DNA of 64,000 nucleotides from Anaerolineae bacterium (GTDB taxonomy: Bacteria > Chloroflexota > Anaerolineae > Anaerolineales > Villigracilaceae): positions 1 to 64,000 of the forward strand of contig JAJPIZ010000039.1 of NCBI GenBank assembly GCA_021324435.1, written 5' to 3'. Positions within the stretch are counted from its first letter, which is position 1. Each line of letters opens with the position of its first letter. The notes below the pieces were generated by a model. It saw only the letters and a program-made list of their open reading frames with translations, was not told the origin of the DNA and did no database searches. Shown in pieces: positions 34,601-43,103 of this stretch. The translations under genes and the position numbers were made by a program.

Positions 34601-35515
34601 ATGGATGTTCAGACCCAATCGCAAACAAAAACGGAATTCCGCATCCACCCTGCTACTTTGCCGGGGCATGTTCATTTAACGGTGGCCGACCTCGACAATC
34701 AAATCAAGTTTTACGAGCAGGTTATCGGACTCAAACTGCACTGGCGCAATGAGTCGAGCGCGGGGCTAGGCGTCGGGAACGAAGACATGTTGCGCCTGAC
34801 GCAAGTCGCCGGCGCGCGGCGATTTCCGAACACAACCGGCATGTATCACTTCGCCATCCTGCTTCCAAATCGGCACGAATTGGCGCGCGCTATTGCACGG
34901 CTGTTTGCTTTGCACTATCCCAACTATCCGACCGATCACATCATGACCAAGACCACTTACCTCGATGATCCAGAAGGCAACAACATCGAGTTGTACACCG
35001 AGTCACCTGAGGATGGTACGTGGACAATGGAGAATGGCAACTACGTTACGCGCCGCACGGATGGCACCCTCAGCGACGGCCGCGAGCCGCTGGATGTCGA
35101 GGCCTTGTTCGGTGAACTTTCTCAGGACGACCGCCTTGATCAGCCAATGCCATCCAACACGCGTATCGGCCATTATCATTTGTACGTAGCCAACCTCGAA
35201 AATTCGAGACGGTTCTATCACGAGATACTGGGCTTCGATGACATGGGCGTGGCGCGTTCCTTCCGCATGGGCATGGTCTCGGCTGGCCGCTATCATCACC
35301 ACATTGGCTTCAACACGTGGAAGGGCGAAGGCGCGCCGCCTCCTCCGCCTAATTCACTTGGACTGCGGTATATCACGTTTGTCCTGCCCACCCAACCCGA
35401 CTTGGACCTGCTCCTCGAACACATACGTCAAACTGGCACACGAATCGATGAGACAGAAAACGGCTGGCAAGTGCGCGATCCTTCGCAGAACAACTTGGTA
35501 TTCACAAGAAAATAA
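34601..35515 (+). CDS. Two-domain VOC protein, catechol 2,3-dioxygenase-like
   Basis: 304 residues with two vicinal-oxygen-chelate modules. Module 1 (about 20-140) has PGHVHLTVADLDNQIKFYEQ, GMYHFAILLPN and the metal Glu in DPEGNNIELYTE. Module 2 (about 185-302) has IGHYHLYVANLENSRRFYHEI and YHHHIGFNTW. The arrangement matches CatE-type ring-cleavage dioxygenases, and the H/H/E metal residues seem present. The substrate may be a catechol or a lipid aldehyde. It is the last gene of the TetR-controlled operon, before a repeat and a terminator. Confidence 0.85.
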   Translation: MDVQTQSQTKTEFRIHPATLPGHVHLTVADLDNQIKFYEQVIGLKLHWRNESSAGLGVGNEDMLRLTQVAGARRFPNTTGMYHFAILLPNRHELARAIARLFALHYPNYPTDHIMTKTTYLDDPEGNNIELYTESPEDGTWTMENGNYVTRRTDGTLSDGREPLDVEALFGELSQDDRLDQPMPSNTRIGHYHLYVANLENSRRFYHEILGFDDMGVARSFRMGMVSAGRYHHHIGFNTWKGEGAPPPPPNSLGLRYITFVLPTQPDLDLLLEHIRQTGTRIDETENGWQVRDPSQNNLVFTRK

Positions 35516-35525
35516 ACAAACTTTG

Positions 35526-35565
35526 GGAGATTGCTTCGGCGGAAGAATGCCGCCTCGCAATGACA
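35526..35565. repeat. GAGATTGC...CTCGCAATGAC repeat
   Basis: GGAGATTGCTTCGGCGG pairs with CCGCCTCGCAATGACA around AAGAATG. Same family as 55023-55070 and the insertion at 42757-42845. Confidence 0.7.
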
Positions 35566-35575
35566 TGATCGGATA

Positions 35576-35602
35576 CGGGACGGCGCGGCCGTCCCGTTTT
35601 TA
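35576..35602 (+). terminator. Intrinsic terminator
   Basis: ACGGGACGGC-GC-GGCCGTCCCGT stem followed by TTTTATTT. It ends the reductase-LUD-VOC operon. Confidence 0.8.
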
Positions 35603-35613
35603 TTTAGAGGGTC

Positions 35614-35619
35614 TATAAT
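35614..35619 (+). promoter_or_regulatory. -10 box of the diguanylate cyclase gene
   Basis: TATAAT about 30 bases before the GTG start. The leader contains GAGGAGG as a strong ribosome-binding site. No clear -35. Confidence 0.45.
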
Positions 35620-35649
35620 CAGCCCATACTGGCTCTGAGGAGGATAGCC

Positions 35650-37095
35650 GTGGACTCCCGCGACGAAAGGCATTTCCACATGTTATTCGAAAATGCTCCC
35701 ATTTCCCTCTGGGAAGAAGATTTCAGCGAGATCAAAAAATTCTTCAACAGCCTGCGCGGAAAAGGCGTACAGGATTTTGCGCGCTATTTGGATGAGCATC
35801 CACAAACCATCAACGATTGCATGGCGCGCATCAAAGTGGTGGACGTCAATGCACAGACACTGACCATGTTCGGCGCGTCAAACAAGAATGATTTGATCGC
35901 ACACCTCAGCAGTATTTTTCGAGACGAAATGCGCCGCCACTTTCGGGACGAATTGCTGGCTCTGTGGCAAGGAGCCGTTACCTGGTCCGGGGAGGGAATC
36001 AACTACAATCTACGCGGCAAGCCGCTCGACGTCCGTCTGCATTGGCGCATCCTCCCGGGCCACGAAGAATCATTCGAGAGCGTGCTGATTACTCTCGAAG
36101 ACATCACTGCGCGCAAGCAGGCTGAGCGCGCTTTAGAAATTAGCGAAGCGCGTTTCCACAATCTGTTTGACTACGCTCCGATTTCGCTTTGGGAAGAGGA
36201 TTACAGCGCGCTCAAAAAATATCTGGACAATTTGCGTGAGCAGGGTGTGACCGAGTTGCGCACATATCTTGAAGAACATCCTGAGGCGGTGCGACATTGC
36301 ATGGGGCTGATCCGTGTGCTCGACGTAAACGCCAAGACTCTTCAACTCTTTGGCGCGCAAAGTAAAGAAGAGTTGCTCTCCAGCCTCGACAAAATCTTTC
36401 GCGACGAGATGGGGGCGCATTTCGTCAATGAACTGGTGGACATGTGGAACGGCAAGACTTTCTATGAGCGCGACGGCATCAATTATTCGATCTCGGGCGA
36501 GCCGGTCAACATTCACCTCGGTTGGCGCCTGATGCCCGGCCATGAACAGGATTTCTCGTGGGTATTGGTGGCAATTGAAGACATCACCGTCCGCAAGAAG
36601 GCTGAAGAGTATCTCCGCTATTTAGGCACGCATGACGTGATGACCGGCGTGTACAACCGCGCTTATTTTGAAGAAAAACTTGGTGAACTTGAGAAAGACC
36701 GGAACGAACCGATCAGCATCATCATCGCAGATCTGAACGGATTGAAGACGGTCAACGATACACTCGGGCATCAGGCGGGCGACAGTTTGATTCGCCGCAT
36801 GGCTGAAGTATTGAAGGCCAGCCTCGACGAGGGTAACATTGCGGCGCGCATTGGAGGAGACGAGTTCGCCCTGATCCTGCCTGATGTGGACGAGGAGGGG
36901 GCAAAAGAATCTCTCGAACGGATCGCATCATTGATTGTCTTGAACAACAAATATTATCGTGAGCCTGAATTGAGCATGTCGCTGGGCGCGGCCACCAGCC
37001 GCCCGGATTTGACCCTTGAAAAAATCATCGCACTGGCGGATGATGCAATGTATGAAGACAAGGGACAGTATTATCACAGACGCAAAGGGGATTGA
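35650..37095 (+). CDS. Diguanylate cyclase with duplicated PAS-like modules
   Basis: 481 residues from a GTG at 35650, set by GAGGAGG 8-9 bases upstream. Two near-identical sensory modules (about 8-160 and 167-320) each begin FxxAPISLWEEDxS, continue with a DVNA.TL..FGA strand and end in LEDITARKQAE or IEDITVRKKAE, which shows an internal duplication. A GGDEF domain follows (about 325-480) with the active-site RIGGDEFAL near residue 400. It makes cyclic di-GMP; with no transmembrane segment it senses something in the cytoplasm. An RxxD inhibitory site was not identified. Confidence 0.9.
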   Translation: MDSRDERHFHMLFENAPISLWEEDFSEIKKFFNSLRGKGVQDFARYLDEHPQTINDCMARIKVVDVNAQTLTMFGASNKNDLIAHLSSIFRDEMRRHFRDELLALWQGAVTWSGEGINYNLRGKPLDVRLHWRILPGHEESFESVLITLEDITARKQAERALEISEARFHNLFDYAPISLWEEDYSALKKYLDNLREQGVTELRTYLEEHPEAVRHCMGLIRVLDVNAKTLQLFGAQSKEELLSSLDKIFRDEMGAHFVNELVDMWNGKTFYERDGINYSISGEPVNIHLGWRLMPGHEQDFSWVLVAIEDITVRKKAEEYLRYLGTHDVMTGVYNRAYFEEKLGELEKDRNEPISIIIADLNGLKTVNDTLGHQAGDSLIRRMAEVLKASLDEGNIAARIGGDEFALILPDVDEEGAKESLERIASLIVLNNKYYREPELSMSLGAATSRPDLTLEKIIALADDAMYEDKGQYYHRRKGD

Positions 37096-37103
37096 TCAAT
37101 GAA

Positions 37104-37138
37104 TAAGGCCCGACGGAATTCCGTCGGGCCTTTATTTT
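37104..37138. terminator. Bidirectional intrinsic terminator
   Basis: A 15-bp perfect inverted repeat TAAGGCCCGACGGAA / TTCCGTCGGGCCTTTA followed by TTTTTC. It sits between convergent genes and overlaps the last codons of the DnaQ-like gene. Confidence 0.85.
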
Positions 37139-37935
37139 TCCACACTCACTTCCACGATTCGATCCAGGCGGAAACTGCGCTCGTCCTGGCGCAAATGGCA
37201 ATAGGCTTGAAGATAGAGGTAATCGGAAAGTCCAATGACTTGTTTGGGTGTGATCCAGCGCTCCGTCGTTTCACCGTTTTTATCCACATAGCGAATGAAC
37301 ATCTTTTTGCCGCTGTAGATCGCCTCACCCAATTCGGTTGGCAGTTGAATGCCGTCACTCGGCCAGGCGGGCGAATTGTAGATGCCAATGTAATCGTCGA
37401 GCGGCCTATTCGACTCCTTCAAGGACTCCATCATGGCGAAGAAAATGCTCCGGGCGTTGAGAGCATCCTCCTGTGCGCCGTGCCCGTTCACGGTCGAGAT
37501 ATGAAACGAGGCCGCGATGGAGTGCAGGCTGTAAGACGGGAGGTCAAAGTGTTGACGCGCCAGCAACAGAGTGTCAATCAGATTCGGAACCACAATTTCA
37601 TGGTGAAGCCTGCGGAATTCGCTGTCCAAAAATTGCATGTCGAACTTGGCATTGTGACAGACCACGATGCAATCGTCGAGCCATTCCTCAACATTGGCCG
37701 CCACCTGCGCGAACACAGGCGCGGCTTTGAAATCGTCATCCGTCAAACCGTTCGCGCTGGCCGCTCCCGGTGAAAGCGGACGTTCGGGATTGACCAGCAT
37801 GTGATACGCACCCTTGATACGTTTACCTTCCGTAATGACAATGCCCACTTCACAAATACGGTCGCCAAACCACGGCGAGAGGCCGGTGGTTTCAAGGTCA
37901 AGGAAAGCAAAGCGGGCGTTGGAAAGATCGAACAT
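37132..37935 (-). CDS. DnaQ-type 3'-5' exonuclease fused to a WYL-like domain
   Basis: 267 residues. The N-terminal DEDDh exonuclease (about 7-170) has FAFLDLETTGLSP (Asp and Glu), VCHNAKFDMQFL and HGAQEDAL (His and Asp). The C-terminal part (about 190-265) reads KKMFIRYVDKNGETTERWIT, then YLYLQAYCHLRQDERSFRLD, the strand pattern of WYL domains. WYL domains bind nucleic acid or nucleotide ligands and occur in DNA-damage and defence regulators. The exonuclease probably trims single-stranded DNA or RNA. The start has no strong ribosome-binding site. Confidence 0.82.
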   Translation of the reverse strand: MFDLSNARFAFLDLETTGLSPWFGDRICEVGIVITEGKRIKGAYHMLVNPERPLSPGAASANGLTDDDFKAAPVFAQVAANVEEWLDDCIVVCHNAKFDMQFLDSEFRRLHHEIVVPNLIDTLLLARQHFDLPSYSLHSIAASFHISTVNGHGAQEDALNARSIFFAMMESLKESNRPLDDYIGIYNSPAWPSDGIQLPTELGEAIYSGKKMFIRYVDKNGETTERWITPKQVIGLSDYLYLQAYCHLRQDERSFRLDRIVEVSVEK

Positions 37936-37983
37936 AAGTATTGGCGGCTATGTTACCGTTTTTATTTTCAGAACGCAAACCGG

Positions 37984-38901
37984 TTAGCGAATGAATATTT
38001 TGATGAGCCGATGATGACCGGGATCGGTCGCGATCAAGTTTCCGTCGGTGTCGAAAATAATTCCCTGAGGGTCAATGATGTCGCTCACAAGAATGGAGTC
38101 TTGATGCGTATCCGCCAAGATCAAATGAATGGCGTTATCCCCAATTGTGTTGACAAAGATATTGCCATTTGAGTCTTCGATGACATCATCAGGGATGGAA
38201 AGATCGGCCAGTTTTTCGATGCGCCCATCGCGATGAATGCGGCTCAATGAATTTCCATTCTCGTCCACGACGAGAATACCGCCATCCGCTTCGACCCACG
38301 CCCCGGTCGGGCGCGCAAAACCTGAGGCAATTTGACTCACGCGTTGGCCGTCCGTGCTGACGCGCAGAATTGTTCCGTTTGGGCTGTCTGGCACGATGAT
38401 CGTCTGTGTTTGCGCGTCATAAGCCAACCCATCCACGCCAAGTTGGCTTGTAAGATTGGTCAATTGCAAAAACGATTGAAGCGTTTTATTTATAAGATCA
38501 TAACGAACGAGTCTGTTCCCGCCCTGTTCCGCGATGACCAGCGAACCGTCCGACAGAATGACCATACCCTCCGGCTCGTTCAACCCCGAAAGAATCACTT
38601 CCAGTTTCCCATCTTGTGTGTAACGGCGAATCGTCCCATCGCCCACGTCGGAGATATAAATCGAGCCATCTGGTCCAAGCAGGAGATCATCCGGCTCCGG
38701 CAAGTTCTCAGCAAGAATAATAACGCGCGGATTCAAAATAACGGTTGGGAAAGGCGTAATCGTTGCAGTGGAGCTTGAAACTGGAGCGGGCGCGGCCGTT
38801 GCAGTTGATGGCGCAAGAGTGGATATAGGCGTCGGCTGAAAAATACTCTCACAGCTCGCGAGGACGATTGAAACTGTCAAGATCGAAACGACAACTCTCA
38901 T
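37984..38901 (-). CDS. NHL/SMP-30-like beta-propeller lipoprotein
   Basis: 305 residues from the ATG at 38901, which overlaps the Nudix stop (ATGA); an ATG nine bases earlier is also possible. The lipobox is SIVLASC. A Thr/Ala/Pro linker follows, then six or so repeats such as LPEPDDLLLGPDGSIYISD, LNEPEGMVILSDGSLVIAE and IPDDVIEDSNGNIFVNT, typical blades of an NHL or SMP-30-like propeller. It is probably anchored outside the membrane and binds a ligand or partner. It is the last gene of the adenosine deaminase/Nudix operon. Confidence 0.82.
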   Translation of the reverse strand: MRVVVSILTVSIVLASCESIFQPTPISTLAPSTATAAPAPVSSSTATITPFPTVILNPRVIILAENLPEPDDLLLGPDGSIYISDVGDGTIRRYTQDGKLEVILSGLNEPEGMVILSDGSLVIAEQGGNRLVRYDLINKTLQSFLQLTNLTSQLGVDGLAYDAQTQTIIVPDSPNGTILRVSTDGQRVSQIASGFARPTGAWVEADGGILVVDENGNSLSRIHRDGRIEKLADLSIPDDVIEDSNGNIFVNTIGDNAIHLILADTHQDSILVSDIIDPQGIIFDTDGNLIATDPGHHRLIKIFIR

Positions 38902-39332
38902 TCTTCCCATCCAAACTCGGTGAACACAACGTTATTCAAGTGATCCTTAATTGCTTTACGGACATAAGGAATTGTGTTTTGCGGCAGTGAATTGACCTCC
39001 GCCCAACGCAGGCCATCGCATTTATCCGGCTCCGCGTTGAACGGTTCGCCCTCCCATTTTTGAACGCGGACGAAGAAATCCACACGCTCATCGCCTTCGC
39101 GGCGGTGCATCACGCCGGCGAAGACGATATGCTCCGCATCGAGCCGGACCCCGATCTCTTCTTCCGCTTCACGCGCCGCCGCGGCCACGACCGTTTCTCC
39201 CCCGTCCAAATGCCCGGCAGGGACACTGTATTCGCCGTCGCGATAGCCGGTGTTGAAGCGGCGAAGCAGGAGAATCTGATCGTCTTTGAAGAAGAAAAGA
39301 TGAACCGTAACGGGAAATTTTGCGCGCCTCAT
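38898..39332 (-). CDS. Nudix hydrolase
   Basis: 144 residues from the ATG at 39332, which overlaps the adenosine deaminase stop (ATGA); an in-frame start at 39353 lies inside that gene. The Nudix box is GHLDGGETVVAAAAREAEEE followed by IGV, complete in G-x5-E-x7-REUxEExGU. It hydrolyses nucleoside diphosphates linked to another group. Next to adenosine deaminase this suggests nucleotide clean-up. The overlapping starts indicate translational coupling across the three-gene operon. Confidence 0.9.
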   Translation of the reverse strand: MRRAKFPVTVHLFFFKDDQILLLRRFNTGYRDGEYSVPAGHLDGGETVVAAAAREAEEEIGVRLDAEHIVFAGVMHRREGDERVDFFVRVQKWEGEPFNAEPDKCDGLRWAEVNSLPQNTIPYVRKAIKDHLNNVVFTEFGWEE

Positions 39333-40345
39333 TTTTGAAAATATTTTTTCCAAATCCTATCCTTCACTGCCTTCGGCAAAAAGGATGCTTCGTACGCAAA
39401 ACGATTACAGGTCGCGATGTCTTCCAAGCTCATGCCCAGCAATTCGTGAGCGATACGATACTCATTGTTCAAATTTGTTTCCAGCACTTCAGGGTCGTCC
39501 GAGTTGATCGTCACGCGCACGCCGAGATCGAACAATTTCTTCAGGGGGTGTTCTTCGATTGTCCGCACAGAGTTGGTCAAATAATTGCTCCACGGATTGA
39601 CCTCCAGTGTGATGCCGTGCTCCTTTACCAGTTCGACGGCTTTCATATCTTCGATGATGTGAATCCCGTGGCCGATGCGATCCGGTTGCGCGAGATTTAT
39701 TGTATCCATCACAAACGACGCGGGCGTATCTTCGCCGGTGTGAATGGTGACTTTGAGTCCGGCGTCTTTGGCTTTCATGAGGGAGGGCACGAATTCTTTG
39801 AGCGGAAAATCGCGCTCGCTGTCTGCCAGGTCCATGCCGAGGATGTGATCTTTGTGGCGGATGGCCCAGTCCACGGTTTTGACGCAAGATTCAGGCCCTC
39901 TGCTTCGTGAAGTGATGGCGATGTATCCAATCGCCATGTCGAATTCCCTTTCGGCGCGGGCTTTGGCGCGCAGGAGTCCATCGAGGGCTGAGTCCCAATT
40001 CAATGCGTGGCCGCTAAATGCCCAGTCCGGAGAGAAGCGGACTTCCAAAAGTCGCACATTCTGTTTGGCCTCATCCTCGAACAATTCCCATGCTATGCGC
40101 TCCACTATTTTCGGCGAAGTGATGCTGTTTTGAAAAATCCCAAAGGCCTCCAGCACGGTATGCAGGTCGCGCATTTGATCCAGCACTTTGACATGTCCAT
40201 CGAGCTCTCTGGCCTCATACGAAGGCAGTCGCAGGTTGTATTCTTTGGCGATATCAATGATGGTCTGCGTACGGATGGCGCCTTCAAGATGAATGTGGAT
40301 CTCGGTTTTCGGAAGATCGTTGTAGCGTGAGTCGAAATTTTTCAT
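39329..40345 (-). CDS. add: Adenosine deaminase
   Basis: 338 residues of the metal-dependent amidohydrolase fold. Motifs: LPKTEIHIHLEGAIR (zinc His pair), VTIHTGEDTPAS (zinc His and Glu neighbour), RIGHGIHIIED, and VTINSDDPEVLET (zinc Asp). It deaminates adenosine, or a related purine such as adenine, to the inosine-type product. Adenine deaminase cannot be excluded by eye. The first gene of an operon with Nudix and NHL genes; the ATG is 75 bases from the divergent methyltransferase gene. Confidence 0.85.
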   Translation of the reverse strand: MKNFDSRYNDLPKTEIHIHLEGAIRTQTIIDIAKEYNLRLPSYEARELDGHVKVLDQMRDLHTVLEAFGIFQNSITSPKIVERIAWELFEDEAKQNVRLLEVRFSPDWAFSGHALNWDSALDGLLRAKARAEREFDMAIGYIAITSRSRGPESCVKTVDWAIRHKDHILGMDLADSERDFPLKEFVPSLMKAKDAGLKVTIHTGEDTPASFVMDTINLAQPDRIGHGIHIIEDMKAVELVKEHGITLEVNPWSNYLTNSVRTIEEHPLKKLFDLGVRVTINSDDPEVLETNLNNEYRIAHELLGMSLEDIATCNRFAYEASFLPKAVKDRIWKKYFQK

Positions 40346-40419
40346 AAGCCTGCCTCTGAGATTGTCACAATTTTACCTGCCTTCTGTAAGATTCACCCTC
40401 AACGAAAATTCCATGATGT

Positions 40420-41037
40420 ATGTCAAACGATGTCAATTTGCCGGAGAAATGGGAAGCCGATTATGCGCGCGGTACCGATGGCTGGGACTTGAGCGGACCG
40501 ACGCCTGCGTTCAAGCGGATTGCCGCGAGCGGCCGCTTCAAACCGGGACGAATGATCGTGCCCGGCGCCGGACGCGGGTACGACGCCCGTGAATTTTCCC
40601 GCCATGGATTTCAAGTCACAGCAGTTGATTTCACCTCGCATGCAATTCAGGAAATGCAAAGACTGGTTGATCCTGCCGCGCCGATTGAGATTCTGCAAAG
40701 CGACATTTTTGCTCTTGCAGAATCGTTCAACAACTCGTTTGATTACGCCCTCGAATACACCTGCTTCTGCGCCATTGACCCCAAACGCCGCGCCGATTAT
40801 GCGGACTTGATCACACGCCTGCTCAAACCGAATGGAATTTATATTGACCTCGCCTTTCCATTGGATGGCCGCGCGGGCGGTCCGCCGTTTGCTGTGACCG
40901 AGGCCGAGGTTTTCAATCTGTTCACAGCACGCGGATTCGAACTGATCTCACGCGAAAAGCCCGCGGATTCTGTTTCTCCGCGAAAAAACGCGGAAGAATT
41001 ATTCGTCTTTCAGAAAACAAAAACATCCGAAGAATAA
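40420..41037 (+). CDS. SAM-dependent methyltransferase (TPMT-like)
   Basis: 205 residues. The start LPEKWEADYARGTDGWDLSG is typical of thiopurine-methyltransferase-like proteins. SAM-binding motif I appears as MIVPGAGRGYDAREFSRHG and motif II near VTAVDFTSHAI. EYTCFCAIDPKRRADYADL and IDLAFPLDGRAGGPPF fit the same family. It methylates a thiol, halide or similar small acceptor. The C-terminal codons and stop lie in the terminator hairpin downstream. There is no ribosome-binding site; the ATG follows CATGATGT. Confidence 0.85.
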   Translation: MSNDVNLPEKWEADYARGTDGWDLSGPTPAFKRIAASGRFKPGRMIVPGAGRGYDAREFSRHGFQVTAVDFTSHAIQEMQRLVDPAAPIEILQSDIFALAESFNNSFDYALEYTCFCAIDPKRRADYADLITRLLKPNGIYIDLAFPLDGRAGGPPFAVTEAEVFNLFTARGFELISREKPADSVSPRKNAEELFVFQKTKTSEE

Positions 41038-41050
41038 TCTTCGGATGTTT
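41021..41050. terminator. Bidirectional terminator containing a stop codon
   Basis: AAACATCCGAAGA-ATAA-TCTTCGGATGTTT, a perfect stem. The TAA ending the methyltransferase gene is in the loop. It also ends the SHOCT protein gene from the other side. Confidence 0.8.
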
Positions 41051-41064
41051 TGCTGAGGCCGGGT

Positions 41065-41670
41065 TTAGAGTTCCTTCAAAATCTCCGCTCTCTTGCTTTG
41101 GTATTCAGCCTCGCTGATCAAATCTGCATCGCGGAGCTTCTTTAATTCTTTCATCTTTTCCACCGCATCGCCTGAGGGCTTCTGCTGGCGAGGACTCCCG
41201 GCAGATTTCTGGAATTGCTGAGCTTGTTCGCGAAATTTCTCCGCCTGTTTCCTGAATCGTTCGGCTTGTTCAAGGCCGTTAAGACTTTCTATCCCGGCGT
41301 CTCCTGTATTTTCGTTCTCCTGCGGGCCTGAAGCAGACCGCTTTGTGAGGATCACCATGCCAATCAGGATCGCGAAAAAGAGCAACAGGCCATATATGAT
41401 TCCAGAGTACAGATTCATCGGGAAAACCCCCAACTCCGTTTTGCCGCCCCGCGCATCAACGCAATACCAGGTGATGGTGGTGATCGTCGTGCCGGGGTAT
41501 GGATTGTAGACCTGGTCAACGTGCTCCATCTTGCCGTTCGGGCAGACAAAGGGTTTTGAAATCAGGTTCATGGATGGAAAAAGTGCGCCAAAGCCAATCG
41601 AGATTGCCGTCACGCCCATGAAGAGAGACCAGAGAAATATCCAGATCAAGTTGGTCGTGGTAAGTTTCAT
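41065..41670 (-). CDS. Membrane protein with C-terminal SHOCT domain
   Basis: 201 residues: a transmembrane helix at about 8-30, an extracytoplasmic loop with paired Cys (KPFVCPNG, TWYCVDARG), a second helix at about 88-108, a polar coiled-coil stretch rich in Gln and Lys (EQAERFRKQAEKFREQ), and a SHOCT domain at the end (ELKKLRDADLISEAEYQSKR). SHOCT is a short oligomerisation domain. The loop resembles that of the 48156-48560 protein (VY.PG.GTT.IT.YCVD), so the two may be related. Function unknown. Confidence 0.8.
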   Translation of the reverse strand: MKLTTTNLIWIFLWSLFMGVTAISIGFGALFPSMNLISKPFVCPNGKMEHVDQVYNPYPGTTITTITWYCVDARGGKTELGVFPMNLYSGIIYGLLLFFAILIGMVILTKRSASGPQENENTGDAGIESLNGLEQAERFRKQAEKFREQAQQFQKSAGSPRQQKPSGDAVEKMKELKKLRDADLISEAEYQSKRAEILKEL

Positions 41671-41747
41671 GATGACATCCTCCGATAAAAGTTTCCTCGA
41701 TTGTCTCAGAATTCAGGAATGAACACAACCCGACAAACGGCCCAGCG

Positions 41748-43052
41748 TCAACCGGCAAGCCGTAAGACGGTCTGCAATAAAACATTCGCGCCGTTCACAC
41801 AGTCCGGCCATGCGGTGAATTCGCGCGGCGAATGGCTGGCCCCGTCCGCAGATGGGACAAAGATCATGCCAACCGGACACAGCCCGTCAAAAGATTGACC
41901 ATCGTGACCCGCTCCGGAGGCGAGGGACATGTGACTCAATCCCAAATCATTGCAAACATCTGCAAACGTGTGTTGGACCTTTGTATCCATCAGCGATGGA
42001 GAATGTCTGCCGAGGAATTCAATTCCCAGTTCCAGGCCGAATCGTTCCGCTTCTTCCTTTGCGCGTTCCATCAGGACAGAATCGAGTCGTTTGAATTCTT
42101 CCTCATCCGGTGAGCGAAATTCAAGAGCCAGGTCCACGCGCGCGGGCACGATGTTGAATGCGCCGGGCTCAAATTCCATTTTGCCCGCGTTGACCACGCA
42201 ATTTGGAAAATCTTTCATCACGACCTCGCGTGCCGCCAATGTAAAAGCGCTTGCGCCCAGCGACGCATCGAGGCGATCTTCCATCGTCGTCGAACCGGCG
42301 TGGTCGGCGCGGCCGATGAAACTCAAACGATACGACGCAATGCCGACAATGGCGGAGACAATACCCACGTCTATTTTTGCGCGTTCAAGCCGTTTGCCTT
42401 GTTCAATGTGCAATTCGAGATAGCCCGCCAGCGAATCTTTTGGACGCGCCGCGCTCAACATGGATTCCTCACTCAAGCCTGCCCGCTTCATCCCCTCGAC
42501 CAAAGCCGGGCGACCGCCTCGCGGGCTTTGCAATGCCTGACGGCTCAAACGTCCCGCCAATGCCGCGCTTCCAAGCAAACCGACGAGTGTGCCTTCCTCA
42601 TCGGTGAAGTCTATCGCTTCGAGATTGAACTTAAGTTTGATGCCCGCGTCCTTGATCGTACGCAAAACTTCAAATGCGGCCATCACACCCAGCGCGCCGT
42701 CGAAGCGACCACCGCTGGGAACGGAATCAAGATGTGAGCCGAGAAGGAGAGTCGGTGTTGTTGCGAGGAGCGTCTTTTGCGACGAAGCAATCCCATTGTC
42801 GTGGCGGAGATTACTTCGGTCGCTTCGCTCCCTCGCAACGACGGGTATGACGGCAGAGTGATTCCCCGCGCCGTCAGTGTGAAATTCCAGGCCCGAGGCT
42901 TCGATCTGTTCACGGAACCATTGACGCGCGGCGAGATGCGCCTCACTGAATGTGGGACGGTTCACGCCGCCGTCGCCCGTAGCGCCGATCAAAGCCAGTT
43001 GGTTGAACGCGCCCAGCATTCGGTCCGGGTTGATGCGGAGGTCTTTGGTCAT
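41748..43052 (-). CDS. M20-family amidase (N-carbamoylase/hydantoinase type)
   Basis: 434 residues from the ATG at 43052 (AAGGAG upstream); a long in-frame extension to 43214 covers the divergent promoter and is rejected. The M20 amidohydrolase landmarks are LLLGSHLDSVPSGGRFDGAL (metal His and Asp), AIDFTDEEGTL and LELHIEQGKRLE, with a C-terminal GHDGQSF. It hydrolyses N-carbamoyl amino acids, allantoate-like ureides or related amides. Oddity: residues about 69-98, just before the first metal-binding strand, are encoded by a palindromic repeat (42757-42845). Confidence 0.88.
   Translation of the reverse strand: MTKDLRINPDRMLGAFNQLALIGATGDGGVNRPTFSEAHLAARQWFREQIEASGLEFHTDGAGNHSAVIPVVARERSDRSNLRHDNGIASSQKTLLATTPTLLLGSHLDSVPSGGRFDGALGVMAAFEVLRTIKDAGIKLKFNLEAIDFTDEEGTLVGLLGSAALAGRLSRQALQSPRGGRPALVEGMKRAGLSEESMLSAARPKDSLAGYLELHIEQGKRLERAKIDVGIVSAIVGIASYRLSFIGRADHAGSTTMEDRLDASLGASAFTLAAREVVMKDFPNCVVNAGKMEFEPGAFNIVPARVDLALEFRSPDEEEFKRLDSVLMERAKEEAERFGLELGIEFLGRHSPSLMDTKVQHTFADVCNDLGLSHMSLASGAGHDGQSFDGLCPVGMIFVPSADGASHSPREFTAWPDCVNGANVLLQTVLRLAG
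42757..42845. repeat. GAGATTGC/CTCGCAA-type repeat inside the amidase gene
   Basis: TTGCGAGGAGCG...TTTTGCGACGAAGCAATCC is followed by GGAGATTACTTCGGTCGCTTCGCTCCCTCGCAACGACG. These are the two arms of the element found between genes at 4-76, 35526-35565 and 55023-55070. Here it is translated without a stop. Confidence 0.75.
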
Positions 43053-43084
43053 ACTTACTCCTTGATGTGGGCAATGTTGGTCAT

Positions 43085-43090
43085 TATAAT
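43085..43090 (+). promoter_or_regulatory. -10 box of the HD-GYP gene
   Basis: TATAAT 13 bases before the chosen ATG at 43104, implying a very short leader. No clear -35 box. Confidence 0.45.
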
Positions 43091-43103
43091 CACACCGCAG
43101 AAG

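Noticed and set aside
42777-43103. Long N-terminal extension of the HD-GYP protein
   Set aside because: It would lie antisense to the amidase gene and across the -10 box; the membrane anchor begins right after the ATG at 43104.
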